Source: Burkholderia catarinensis (GTDB taxonomy: Bacteria > Pseudomonadota > Gammaproteobacteria > Burkholderiales > Burkholderiaceae). Taken from it: a DNA stretch of 56,960 bases. The translations under genes were made by a program, and so were the position numbers. The notes beneath the pieces are model-generated. The model made no database searches. It was given only the letters and a program-made list of their open reading frames with translations, and was not told the origin of the DNA. Below are positions 9,246-17,582 of this stretch, piece by piece; position 1 is the stretch's first letter; each line of letters starts with the position of its first letter. Location: positions 1 to 56,960 of the forward strand of contig NZ_MDEQ02000038.1 of NCBI RefSeq assembly GCF_001883705.2, read 5' to 3'.

Positions 9246-9941
9246 TCAGAAATGCCCGGTGAAGCGATAACGGCTGCCGGGATGCCACAGATTCGCCACC
9301 GAGGCGACGACGCCCTGCGACCAGGTGCGCCGATGTAAAACCAGACACGGCTCGACGTCGTCCATCCGCAGCTGCTCGCGCCGCTCCGGCGCCGGGGCCG
9401 CCGCTTCGATCCGGTACTCGACGCGCTGCAGCGGAGCCGCGCGCATCAGGTACAGGTTCGGCGTCGTGTTCGTGAAATCCTGCTCGGCGTAATCCGGCGC
9501 GACCGCCGGATTCACCCATCGTTCTTCGAGCTGCACGGGCTCGTCGTTCTCGAAGTGCAGCACCTGCGAATGAAACAGCTGCGCGCGCACGGCCACCTGC
9601 ATCTCGTCGGCGAGCGCCTCGTCGGCGCGGATCGTGTCGAGGCCGAGCACGCTGGCGTGATACGCATGCCCGCGTGCGCCGACCTCCTCCGAGATGCTGC
9701 GGATCGCCACCAGCGTCGACTCGTACTTCGGCCGCGCGACGTAGGTGCCCGCGCCCTTCATGCGCGTGAGCACCTGCTCGGCCGTCAACTCGCGCAGCGC
9801 GCGGTTGACGGTCATGCGCGCGACCTTGAAGTCGCGGGCCAGCTCGTTCTCGGACGGCACCTGGTCGCCCTCCTCCCACTCGCCGGCGTGGATGCGGGCC
9901 AGGATGAAATCCTTGATCTCCTGGTAGACCGGCGCGCTCAT
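9246..9941 (-). CDS. hutC: Histidine utilization repressor, GntR/HutC family
   Basis: The 231-residue protein has an N-terminal winged helix (about residues 5-72) and a C-terminal UTRA ligand domain. The wHTH is seen in VPSENELARDFKVARMTVNRAL; the UTRA region includes NDEPVQLEERWVNP. HutC repressors bind hut promoters and release on urocanate. The gene starts 4 nt after hutH and is the second gene of the operon, so it controls its own synthesis. The paired palindromes upstream of hutH are the expected target. Confidence 0.95.
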   Translation of the reverse strand: MSAPVYQEIKDFILARIHAGEWEEGDQVPSENELARDFKVARMTVNRALRELTAEQVLTRMKGAGTYVARPKYESTLVAIRSISEEVGARGHAYHASVLGLDTIRADEALADEMQVAVRAQLFHSQVLHFENDEPVQLEERWVNPAVAPDYAEQDFTNTTPNLYLMRAAPLQRVEYRIEAAAPAPERREQLRMDDVEPCLVLHRRTWSQGVVASVANLWHPGSRYRFTGHF

Positions 9942-9945
9942 GGGC

Positions 9946-11469
9946 TTACTGTTCCGATGCGAACGAGAACGGAGCGACCTTCGCGAACGCGCGCTCGCCG
10001 ACCAGCTTCGCGGTCGCCGCGATGTCCGGCGCGAAGTAATGGTCGAGCTCGTAGTGCGCGACCTTGCTGCGGATCGTTTCCATCACGGGCGCCAGCTTCG
10101 GGCTCGTGTGGTACGGCGCGCGCAGGTCGACGCCTTGCGCGGCGGCCAGCAGTTCGATCGCGAGGATGTGCTTCGTGTTGTCCGCGATGTCGGCGAGCTT
10201 GCGCGCGGCGAACGTCGCCATCGACACGTGGTCTTCCTGGTTCGCCGAGGTCGGCAGCGAGTCGACCGACGCCGGGTGCGCGAGCGTCTTGTTTTCCGAC
10301 GCGAGCGCGGCAGCCGTCACATGCGCGATCATGAAACCCGAGTTCACGCCGCCATCCCTCACGAGGAACGGGGGCAGGCCCGACAGCGTCGCGTCGATCA
10401 GCAGCGCGATGCGGCGCTCGGCCAGCGCGCCGATTTCCGCCGCGGCGAGCGCGAGGTTGTCTGCCGCGAAGGCAACGGGCTCGGCGTGGAAGTTGCCGCC
10501 CGACAGCACTTCGCCGGTATCCGGGAAGATCAGCGGGTTGTCCGACACGGCGTTCGCCTCGATCAGCAGCACATCGGCCGCGTGGCGCATCTGGTCCAGG
10601 CACGCACCCATCACCTGCGGCTGGCAGCGCAGGCTGTACGGATCCTGCACCTTGTCGCAGTCGCGGTGCGACTGGTTGATCGGCGAGCCTTCGAGCAGGT
10701 CGCGGTAGGCCGCGGCCGCGTCGATCTGGCCTTGATGGCCGCGCAGCTCGTGGATGCGCGCGTCGAACGGCTTCACCGAACCGGCCGCCGCGTCGACCGA
10801 CAGCGCACCGGCGACGAGCGCGGTGCGGTACAGGTCTTCGATCGCGAACATGTTGTCGAGCGCCAGTGCGGTGGATGCCTGCGTGCCGTTCAGCAGCGCG
10901 AGGCCTTCCTTCGCCTGCAGCGTCAGCGGCGCGAGGCCCGCGACGCGCAGACCGTCGAGCGCGCTCGCGCGCTCGCCGCGGATGAACACTTCGCCGACGC
11001 CGAGCAGCACGGTCGACATGTGCGCGAGCGGCGCGAGGTCGCCCGATGCGCCGACCGAGCCCTTCACCGGGATCAGCGGCAGCACGTCCGCGTTGAACAG
11101 CTTGATCAGCGCGTCCATCACTTCGCGGCGGATGCCCGAGTGGCCGCGGCCGAGGCTCGACAGCTTCAGCGCCATCAGCAGGCGCACCGACGAGCGCGCC
11201 ATCGGCTCGCCGACACCGACCGCGTGCGACAGCACGAGGTTCTTCTGCAGCAGTTCGAGCTGGTCGTGCGGGATGTGCGTGCTGGCCAGGCGGCCGAAGC
11301 CCGTGTTGATGCCGTAGGCCGGCTCACCCTTCGCGGCGATGTCGGCGACGGCCTTCGCGCCGGCGTCGATCTTCGCGAAGCTGGCCGGGTCGAGCGCCAG
11401 TTGCACGGATTCGCGTGCGATCTGGCGCAATTGCGGGAGGGTCAGATGGCCGGGGGTCAACGTAATCAT
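9946..11469 (-). CDS. hutH: Histidine ammonia-lyase
   Basis: This 507-residue enzyme deaminates histidine to urocanate. The tripeptide Ala141-Ser142-Gly143 in GSVGASGDLAPLAHM forms the MIO electrophile; the N-terminal YGINTGFGRL and the QDRYSLR-like segment DPYSLRCQPQVMG are also family-typical. It is the first gene of the hut operon and is transcribed from the promoter between the two palindromic operators. A strong match in both length and motifs. Confidence 0.97.
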   Translation of the reverse strand: MITLTPGHLTLPQLRQIARESVQLALDPASFAKIDAGAKAVADIAAKGEPAYGINTGFGRLASTHIPHDQLELLQKNLVLSHAVGVGEPMARSSVRLLMALKLSSLGRGHSGIRREVMDALIKLFNADVLPLIPVKGSVGASGDLAPLAHMSTVLLGVGEVFIRGERASALDGLRVAGLAPLTLQAKEGLALLNGTQASTALALDNMFAIEDLYRTALVAGALSVDAAAGSVKPFDARIHELRGHQGQIDAAAAYRDLLEGSPINQSHRDCDKVQDPYSLRCQPQVMGACLDQMRHAADVLLIEANAVSDNPLIFPDTGEVLSGGNFHAEPVAFAADNLALAAAEIGALAERRIALLIDATLSGLPPFLVRDGGVNSGFMIAHVTAAALASENKTLAHPASVDSLPTSANQEDHVSMATFAARKLADIADNTKHILAIELLAAAQGVDLRAPYHTSPKLAPVMETIRSKVAHYELDHYFAPDIAATAKLVGERAFAKVAPFSFASEQ

Positions 11470-11480
11470 GTGAGCAATCC

Positions 11481-11497
11481 TGTCTAGACAAGTTCGG
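11481..11497. promoter_or_regulatory. HutC-like operator, downstream arm
   Basis: The segment contains the perfect 10-bp palindrome TGTCTAGACA followed by AGTTCGG. It lies between the hutH -10 hexamer and the hutH start codon. It is an exact inverted copy of the 17-bp segment at 11519-11535. The CTTGTnnnnnACAAG form agrees with the known HutC recognition style. Confidence 0.75.
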
Positions 11498-11507
11498 AAT
11501 GGATTGA

Positions 11508-11536
11508 AGTGTAGCTAGCCGAACTTGTCTAGACAA
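11508..11536 (-). promoter_or_regulatory. hut operon promoter
   Basis: On the minus strand TTGTCT (11536-11531), a 17-nt spacer and TACACT (11513-11508) form a good sigma-70 promoter. The -35 lies inside the upstream operator and the -10 between both operators, so a bound repressor would occlude or loop over it. Confidence 0.7.
11519..11535. promoter_or_regulatory. HutC-like operator, upstream arm
   Basis: CCGAACTTGTCTAGACA is the exact reverse complement of 11481-11497. It overlaps the hutH -35 hexamer. The inner palindrome extends to CTTGTCTAGACAAC. Confidence 0.75.
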
Positions 11537-11683
11537 CCCGTTTTTCATCGATTTCGACTCGGGAGTTTCCCTGATATCCGGCGCAGCCCGCCGGATCGGC
11601 CCGCCGGATCAGGTTATTAACAGATGTTGCAATTATTTTGTCTTTGGCAACATACGGATCATCATTCGCCACGGAGACCCGCC

Positions 11684-12604
11684 ATGCACTTCCCGTCACG
11701 CTTCACCGCGCTGTTCGGCCGCCGCCTGCTCGTCGCCGCGTGCGCACTCGCGTGCGGCGCGTCGTTCGCCGCGGAACCGCTCTCCGGCACGCTCGAGAAG
11801 ATCCGGCAGAGCAACCTGATCTCGATCGGCCACCGCGAAACCTCGGTGCCGTTCTCCTACGTCGACACGAGCGGCAAGGTGATCGGCTTCTCGCAGGACC
11901 TGTGCGACCGCGTGATCGCCGCCGTGAAGGCGCGCACCGGCAAGCCCGACCTGCAGGTGCGCTTCATCCCGGTGACGTCGCAGAACCGCATCCCGCTCGT
12001 GCAGAACGGCACCGTCGATCTCGAATGCGGCGTGACCACGAACCTCGCCGCGCGTCACGCGCAGGTCGCGTTCTCGACCACCTTCTTCGTTGCGACGACG
12101 CGCCTGCTCACGCGCACGACGTCCGGCATCCGCGACTTCCCCGACCTCGCCGGCAAGACGGTCGTGACGAACCAGGGCACGACGTCCGAACGCCTGCTGC
12201 GCAAGATGAACGAGGAGAAGAAGATGAACATGCAGATCATCAGCGCGAAGGACTACGGCGAAGGACGCCTCACGCTCGAATCGGGCCGCGCGGCGGCGTA
12301 CATGATGGACGACGTGCTGCTCGCGGGCGTGCGCCAGCTCGCCGCGAAGCCGGCCGACTGGCAGATCGTCGGCACGCCGCAATCGTCGGAAGCCTACGGG
12401 TTCATGCTGCGCAAGGACGATCCGCAGTTCAAGGCGCTCGTCGACGGCGTGCTCGTGCAGTTGATGAAGGGCGGCGAGATCAACGCGCTCTACGACAAAT
12501 GGTTCATGAAGCCGGTGCCGCCGAAGGGGCTGTCGTTCGACTTCCCGATGAGCGACGTGATCAAGACGCGCTACGCGGCGCCGAACGATGCGCCGCTCGA
12601 GTGA
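11684..12604 (+). CDS. Amino-acid ABC transporter periplasmic substrate-binding protein
   Basis: The start MHFPSRF is chosen for the upstream GGAGA and because it opens a normal Sec signal peptide (about residues 1-29, ending GASFAAE). The 306-residue product is a family 3 solute-binding protein resembling GltI (glutamate/aspartate). Seen segments are IGHRETSVPFSYVD, GFSQDLCDRV, LECGVTTN and TVVTNQGTTSERLL. No permease or ATPase genes follow, so it is an orphan binding protein. It diverges from hutH across the operator region, so a role in uptake of histidine-linked amino acids is possible but unproved. Confidence 0.9.
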   Translation: MHFPSRFTALFGRRLLVAACALACGASFAAEPLSGTLEKIRQSNLISIGHRETSVPFSYVDTSGKVIGFSQDLCDRVIAAVKARTGKPDLQVRFIPVTSQNRIPLVQNGTVDLECGVTTNLAARHAQVAFSTTFFVATTRLLTRTTSGIRDFPDLAGKTVVTNQGTTSERLLRKMNEEKKMNMQIISAKDYGEGRLTLESGRAAAYMMDDVLLAGVRQLAAKPADWQIVGTPQSSEAYGFMLRKDDPQFKALVDGVLVQLMKGGEINALYDKWFMKPVPPKGLSFDFPMSDVIKTRYAAPNDAPLE

Positions 12605-12625
12605 GCGCCGCGCGCTGACACCGGC

Positions 12626-13381
12626 TCACGCACGCGTCCACGCAACGCACGCCGCGTAGCCGGGCGCCGCGTCGAGCCACGCCGCGTCGAACGCCGCGAC
12701 GCCGGCGGAGGGCGCGGCCGGCTCGACGATCGTCGTCGCGGGCGTCGCCGCATCGCGCGGCGGCACGACCGCGAAAGCGCGCAGGCCGCCGACGATGCCG
12801 GTGCCGAGCGCCTTGAGCAGCGCCTCCTTCGCGGACCACACCCGCATGAATTCGCCTGCGCGCGCGGCAGGCGGCAGGCCGTCGAGATACGCGGCCTCGG
12901 CGGGCGCGCAGACCTCGCGCGTCAGCCCGCGCCAGTCGGCCGCGCGGTTGCAGCATTCGATATCGACGCCGACGCGGCCCGCAGGCGCCCACGCGAGCAG
13001 CGCATGATCGCCTGCGTGCGACACATTGAAATCGAGCGACGCGCGATGCGCGCGGTCCAGCGATGGCCGCCCGGCTTCGTCGACGACGATCGCGACCGCG
13101 TGCGGCGCGATACCGAGCGTCGCGCCAAGCACGCCGCGCAGCGCAGCGCGCGTCGCGGCGCTGCGCACCGCATCCTCGTGCCGCATGAAGCGTGCGGCCC
13201 GCGCGCGCTCGCCATCGCTCAGCGCCGCATACGCGGGCGATGCCAGCGGCACCCGCCAGTCGAAATCGACGCGTGCGATCCGCACGCCGGCGCGGGATGC
13301 GGCGGCCGGCGCGTCGAGCGCTTGCATGCGCCACGCGCGGGGCGTTTCGGCCGGGGAAGCGGAATCGGACGGAATGGACAT
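12626..13381 (-). CDS. 4'-phosphopantetheinyl transferase superfamily protein (Sfp/AcpT type)
   Basis: From MSIPSDSASP the product has 251 residues. The superfamily motifs are all visible: the FNVSH segment at 118-122, GVDIE with Asp140 and Glu142 for Mg2+, and W182-S-A-K185-E186 (the WxxKEA motif). It would move the phosphopantetheine arm from CoA to carrier proteins of fatty-acid, polyketide or peptide synthases. No carrier-protein gene is in this window, so the partner is elsewhere. The frame is open far upstream, but that part is an overlap with the hydrolase gene and has no PPTase character. Confidence 0.88.
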   Translation of the reverse strand: MSIPSDSASPAETPRAWRMQALDAPAAASRAGVRIARVDFDWRVPLASPAYAALSDGERARAARFMRHEDAVRSAATRAALRGVLGATLGIAPHAVAIVVDEAGRPSLDRAHRASLDFNVSHAGDHALLAWAPAGRVGVDIECCNRAADWRGLTREVCAPAEAAYLDGLPPAARAGEFMRVWSAKEALLKALGTGIVGGLRAFAVVPPRDAATPATTIVEPAAPSAGVAAFDAAWLDAAPGYAACVAWTRA

Positions 13382-13505
13382 CGGCACGCGGCAGCCTCTG
13401 CTGTGGAATGAAACGTCCGATGGTAATCGATCGCGACAGCGGGCGACCGGCGCGGCGGGGACATGAAACGAACGGGTACGACGCCGCGCGTTCGCTCGCG
13501 CCGGG

Positions 13506-14546
13506 TCACCCGGTCGCCGCAACGCCCGGTACGCCGCTACCTGTCGCCCGCCCGCGCGACGCCGGGTGAAGCGCGTGCACGACGCCCGGCGCGTCGGCCA
13601 GCAGCACGCCGTGTTGCAGCCAGTACAGCGCGACGGGCCACAGCGTGTCGGTAAAGCGGCTGTGGAAAAACGCGAAATGGCCGATCGCGTCGACGCCGAT
13701 GTCGGCCGGCGCGATCCGCAGGTGCGTGACGTCGCTGCCCGTGTAGTAGCCGACCAGCCGCTCGATCGCGGCGACCGTGCCGAACCCGTCGTCGTCGACG
13801 CCGATCGCGAGCATCGGCGCCGCCAGTCCCGCGAAGCGGGCGGGCAACGCGGCGCGGCTCGCCGCGCTTTCCGCGAGCAGGCCTCGGGTAAAAGTGTCCT
13901 CGAAGCGCGACTGCGAACGGACCCACGACAGCGCAACGCCGCGCGGCGTATCTTCCATCCAGCCGAGCCGCTTCGCGGGCACGTAGCCGAACACGGCCGC
14001 GAGCGCCGGCATCGCGACATGCCACTTCCACCACATGCGCCGCCGTTGTTCCGGCCGATAGTCGCGCCAGTACGCATATTGCGCACCGACGGTCACCGCA
14101 TGCCGCACGTGCACGTTCGATGCCGCGAGCCCGAGCACGCAACCGCCGATGCTGTGCGCGACGACGTCGAGCGGCTGGCCCGGAAACGCGTCGCGCGCGT
14201 ATTGCAGCGCGGCTTCGCAATCGAGCCGCCCCCAGTCGAGCCAGTTCGCGCGCAGCTTCGCGAGTTGCGCCGGGCGCGACCCGCCGATGCCGCGATAGTC
14301 GTAGACGAGCACGTCGCGCCCCTGCGCGAACAGCCAGGCCGCGAAACGGAAGTAGTAGTCGCAGCGCACCGACGTCGCGCAATTGACGACCGTCACGGGC
14401 CGCGCGGCGCCGCCGCCGCGATGGCGCCACACATGGCCGCGCAATTCATAGCCGTCGGCCGCGCGCAGCGTCACGGGCTCGGGCGGCAATGCCCCTGCCG
14501 CGCGATTGCCCTGCGTCGTCCCGCTTGCTTCGTTCGAAATCGTCAT
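13506..14546 (-). CDS. Alpha/beta hydrolase family protein
   Basis: The 346-residue protein has an alpha/beta-hydrolase layout. The oxyanion region lies near VVNCATSVRCDYYFRFA, the strand and turn in VLVYDYRGIGGSRPA, and the nucleophile elbow is AHSIGG. A late GVDDDGFG gives a plausible acid and HFAFFHSRF a plausible histidine. It resembles predicted esterase/thioesterase-like proteins (YheT-like region), with no signal peptide, so it is probably cytoplasmic. It precedes the PPTase gene by 124 nt on the same strand; co-transcription is possible. The substrate is unknown. Confidence 0.85.
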   Translation of the reverse strand: MTISNEASGTTQGNRAAGALPPEPVTLRAADGYELRGHVWRHRGGGAARPVTVVNCATSVRCDYYFRFAAWLFAQGRDVLVYDYRGIGGSRPAQLAKLRANWLDWGRLDCEAALQYARDAFPGQPLDVVAHSIGGCVLGLAASNVHVRHAVTVGAQYAYWRDYRPEQRRRMWWKWHVAMPALAAVFGYVPAKRLGWMEDTPRGVALSWVRSQSRFEDTFTRGLLAESAASRAALPARFAGLAAPMLAIGVDDDGFGTVAAIERLVGYYTGSDVTHLRIAPADIGVDAIGHFAFFHSRFTDTLWPVALYWLQHGVLLADAPGVVHALHPASRGRATGSGVPGVAATG

Positions 14547-14562
14547 CCTGTCTCCTGTCGGT

Positions 14563-14957
14563 CAGAGTTGGCGCTTTAGCGCCTACTCTGACCCCATGGC
14601 GTGGTTGGATGGAGTTAGCGCTTCAGCGCTTACTCCATCCCCACGGCGGTCGGCCCGAGTTAGTGCTTTAGCACTTACTCCGGTCCCATGGCGTGGCTGG
14701 ATGGAGTTAGCGCTTTAGCGCTTACTCCATCCCCACGGCGGTCGGCCAGAGTTAGTGCTTTAGCACTTACTCCGGTCCCATGGCGTGGCTGGATGGAGTT
14801 AGCGCTTCAGGGCTTACTCCATCCCCACGGCGGTCGGCCAGAGTTAGTGCTTTAGCGCTTACTCGGGTCCCATGGCGTGGTTGGAGGGAGTTAGTGCTTC
14901 AGCGCTTATTCCATCCCCACGGCGGTCGCCCCGAGTTAGCGCCTCAACGCTTACTCC
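14563..14957. repeat. Array of nine hairpin repeats with two alternating spacer types
   Basis: Nine palindromic units of 24-26 bp of the form GAGTTAGYGCTTYAGYGCTTACTC occur at 14565, 14611, 14657, 14703, 14749, 14795, 14841, 14887 and 14933, exactly every 46 bp. Spacers alternate between one ending GGTCCCATGGCGTGG and one reading ATCCCCACGGCGGTCGG, so the true unit is a 92-bp dimer. Stem changes are often paired (GCGCTTTAGCGC versus GTGCTTTAGCAC), which suggests selection for the fold. It fills the gap between a minus-strand hydrolase and a plus-strand LysR gene. It is not a CRISPR, as spacers are near-identical. Confidence 0.9.
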
Positions 14958-15083
14958 GTCCCCATGCTTCGTGGTCCCGGCCGGCGCGAACCGCTGCCCG
15001 CGCCCACCGGCCAGCCTCCATTGAACTTGACGCGTCCCGCGTTCTCAACCAATCTTGCTGCTCCGTTCGCATGAGTCACGCGC

Positions 15084-16025
15084 ATGTCAACGCCGCTCGT
15101 CCGTCTCCCGTCGCTCGACCTCGTCCGCGGTTTCGTCGCCGTCGGCCGCCGCATGAGCATCACGCTCGCCGCGCAGGACCTGTGCGTCACGCAGTCGGCG
15201 GTCAGCCGCCAGGTACACGCACTGGAGGCGCATCTCGGCGTCGCGTTGCTGCAGCGCGGCTACCGGAAGATCGCGTTCACGCCGGAAGGCGAGCGGCTGT
15301 TCCGTGTCGCGGATGCGGCGCTGCACAGCCTGCAGGACACCGTCGCATCGCTCGCCGCCGCGCGCGAGCGCCAGCCCGTCACGATCACGGCAAGCATCGG
15401 CGTCACCGCGCTGTGGCTGCTGCCGCGACTCGGGCGGCTGCAGGCGCGCCTGCCCGGGATCGACCTGCGCGTCGCCGCGAACGACAAGGTACTCGATTTG
15501 CGCGCCGAAGGCATCGACCTCGGCATCCGCTATTGCCCGCGCGACCGCGCGCCGGCCGGCGCGCTGCGCCTGTTCGACGAGATCGTCGTGCCGGTCGCGC
15601 ATCCGGCGCTCGCTGCGCGGCCGGTCACGAGCGCGGCCGCGATCGCCGATCACGTGCTGCTCGAATTCGACGGGCCGCCGCAACCGCAACTGCAGTGGCA
15701 CGCGCACCTGCACGCGGCCGGGCTCGGCGACACGCGCCCGAAAGGCGTGCTGCGCTTCAACCAGTACGACCAGGTGATTCAGGCCGCGATCGCGGGACAG
15801 GGCGTCGCGCTCGGACGGCTTGCGCTCGTCGCGCCGATGCTCGAGGACGGGCGGCTCGCGGTGCTCGGACCGCACACGCAGGCGCTGTCGGATGCGTACG
15901 GCTACTGGCTGTTCCAGCACGATCTGGCCCCGCGCCGTGAAGTCGCCGACGTGCGGGACTGGATGCTCGCCGAAGCGGCCGATTGCGATGCGGCGATGCG
16001 CACGCACGACACGACGTCCGCATGA
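15084..16025 (+). CDS. LysR-family transcriptional regulator (GcvA-like)
   Basis: This 313-residue protein has the N-terminal winged helix (about residues 8-65; LAAQDLCVTQSAVSRQVHALEAHLG) and a C-terminal periplasmic-binding-like effector domain. The stretch WLLPRLGRLQARLPGIDLRVA and later GIDLGIRYC are typical of the GcvA-like branch. It lies directly before an MFS transporter on the same strand and after the hairpin array. Its targets are unknown; the transporter is the obvious candidate. The ribosome site is weak. Confidence 0.9.
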   Translation: MSTPLVRLPSLDLVRGFVAVGRRMSITLAAQDLCVTQSAVSRQVHALEAHLGVALLQRGYRKIAFTPEGERLFRVADAALHSLQDTVASLAAARERQPVTITASIGVTALWLLPRLGRLQARLPGIDLRVAANDKVLDLRAEGIDLGIRYCPRDRAPAGALRLFDEIVVPVAHPALAARPVTSAAAIADHVLLEFDGPPQPQLQWHAHLHAAGLGDTRPKGVLRFNQYDQVIQAAIAGQGVALGRLALVAPMLEDGRLAVLGPHTQALSDAYGYWLFQHDLAPRREVADVRDWMLAEAADCDAAMRTHDTTSA

Positions 16026-16208
16026 GCAGGCGCCGGCTTTCCGGACAACCCTGACCGCGGTCGGCCGCTGCCGCCCCGCCCGTGCGCGCCCCTCGCATTC
16101 CTTGCACGCATGTCAACCTGACCGAATGATCGCTTGAGCGACGACGGGCCCGATCGTCTAATCGGATCGAGTGCGGCCGTTTCGCCGCGCCTTCATCCGG
16201 AGACACGC

Positions 16209-17441
16209 ATGACCCCGATCGAGCAGGAAGTCCGACGACGCTGGCTACCCGTGCTGGCGGGCGGCCTGATCATGGGCGCCGCACTCGGCATCCGCCACGT
16301 GCAGGGCCTGTTCCTCGCGCCCGTGTCGCTCGACCACGGCTGGTCGCGCGAAGCGTTCGGGCTCGCGCTGGCGCTGCAGAACCTGATCTGGGGCGTCGCG
16401 CAGCCGTTCACGGGGATGGTCGCCGACCGCTTCGGCTCGGCGCGCGTGATCGTCGCCGGGATGCTGCTGTACGCGGCCGGGCTCGTCACGATGGCGCATG
16501 CGGCCTCGACCGGCATGTTCACGGTCGGCGCCGGGCTCGTGATCGGCATCGCGCTGTCGGGCTCGGCGTTCGCGTCGATCTACGGCGCGCTGAGCCGCCT
16601 GTTCCCTCCCGACCGGCGAGGCTGGGCGCTCGGCGTCGCGGGCGCGATCGGCGGGCTCGGCCAGTTCTGCATGGTGCCCGTCGCGCAGGAGCTGATCGGC
16701 GGCGTCGGCTGGCGGCATGCGTTCATCGCGCTGGCACTCGTCGCGGCGCTGCTCGCGCCGCTCGCCATGCTGCTGCGCGACCGGCCCGCGCAGGCTGCCG
16801 GCACCGCCGCCGGCCCCGACCAGTCGATCGGCGAAGCCGTGCGCGAAGCGTTCGCGCATCGCGGTTTCCGGCTGCTGAACGCGGGCTTCTTCGCGTGCGG
16901 CTTCCAGCTTGCGTTCATCGCGACGCACCTGCCCGCGTACCTGCTCGACCACGGGCTGCCGGCCCGCCACGCGAGCGTCGCGCTCGCGCTGATCGCGCTG
17001 ACCAACGTGGCCGGCACCTATGCGTGCGGTCATCTCGGCGGGCTGCTGCGGCGCAAGTACGTGCTGTCGGTGCTGTATCTCGTGCGCGCGCTCGCGATGG
17101 CCGCGTTCGTCGCCGCGCCGCTGTCGCCCGCGAGCGTCTACGTGTTCGCGGCCGTGATGGGGTTCACGTGGCTCGGCACGGTGCCGCTGACGAACGGCGT
17201 GATCTCGCAGGTGTTCGGCGTGCGCTACATCGCGACGCTGTTCGGCTTCGTGTTCTTCGGGCACCAGCTCGGCAGCTTCTTTGGCGTCTGGCTCGGCGCG
17301 CTCGTGTACGACGCGACGCATTCGTACCTGCCGCTGTGGATCGGCTCGATCGCGCTCGGCGTGCTCGCGGCGCTCCTGCACCTGCCGATCGACGACACGC
17401 GCGTCGCACGGCCTGCGCCGGGCAACCCGGCATGGGCATGA
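16209..17441 (+). CDS. MFS transporter
   Basis: The start MTPIEQEVRR is supported by GGAGA just upstream. The 410-residue product shows about 12 membrane helices in two halves, with the MFS loop motif around MVADRFGSARV after helix 2 and an intervening cytoplasmic loop near residues 195-220. It resembles monocarboxylate or OFA-type permeases. The substrate cannot be read from sequence. It follows the LysR gene by 183 nt and may be controlled by it. Confidence 0.88.
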   Translation: MTPIEQEVRRRWLPVLAGGLIMGAALGIRHVQGLFLAPVSLDHGWSREAFGLALALQNLIWGVAQPFTGMVADRFGSARVIVAGMLLYAAGLVTMAHAASTGMFTVGAGLVIGIALSGSAFASIYGALSRLFPPDRRGWALGVAGAIGGLGQFCMVPVAQELIGGVGWRHAFIALALVAALLAPLAMLLRDRPAQAAGTAAGPDQSIGEAVREAFAHRGFRLLNAGFFACGFQLAFIATHLPAYLLDHGLPARHASVALALIALTNVAGTYACGHLGGLLRRKYVLSVLYLVRALAMAAFVAAPLSPASVYVFAAVMGFTWLGTVPLTNGVISQVFGVRYIATLFGFVFFGHQLGSFFGVWLGALVYDATHSYLPLWIGSIALGVLAALLHLPIDDTRVARPAPGNPAWA

Positions 17442-17554
17442 TCCGCGCGGCGCTGGCCGCCTGCACGCTCGCGTTCGTCGCGTGGTGCGGCGCGGCCTAT
17501 TTCCATTCGGGCGTCGCGTACGCACTGCTCGAACACGTCGCGTTCTGCAACTGA
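17432..17554 (+). CDS. Possible 40-residue membrane peptide overlapping the MFS stop
   Basis: An ATG inside the last codons of the transporter opens a frame of 40 residues, with a second in-frame ATG two codons on. The product, starting MGMIRAALAAC, is one hydrophobic helix with a short C-terminal tail ending HVAFCN. The overlap would allow translational coupling. There is no separate ribosome site and I do not recognise a family, so it may be chance. Confidence 0.35.
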   Translation: MGMIRAALAACTLAFVAWCGAAYFHSGVAYALLEHVAFCN

Positions 17555-17582
17555 CTGCGCACCGCGCCGCGAGGGCCGGCCG

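Noticed and set aside
13382..14086. N-terminal extension of the phosphopantetheinyl transferase frame
   Set aside because: The open frame continues upstream only because it is antisense-free and overlaps the hydrolase gene out of frame; the PPTase fold starts after 13381.
14563..14957. CRISPR array
   Set aside because: Units are regularly spaced, but the spacers are two alternating near-identical sequences and no cas gene is nearby.
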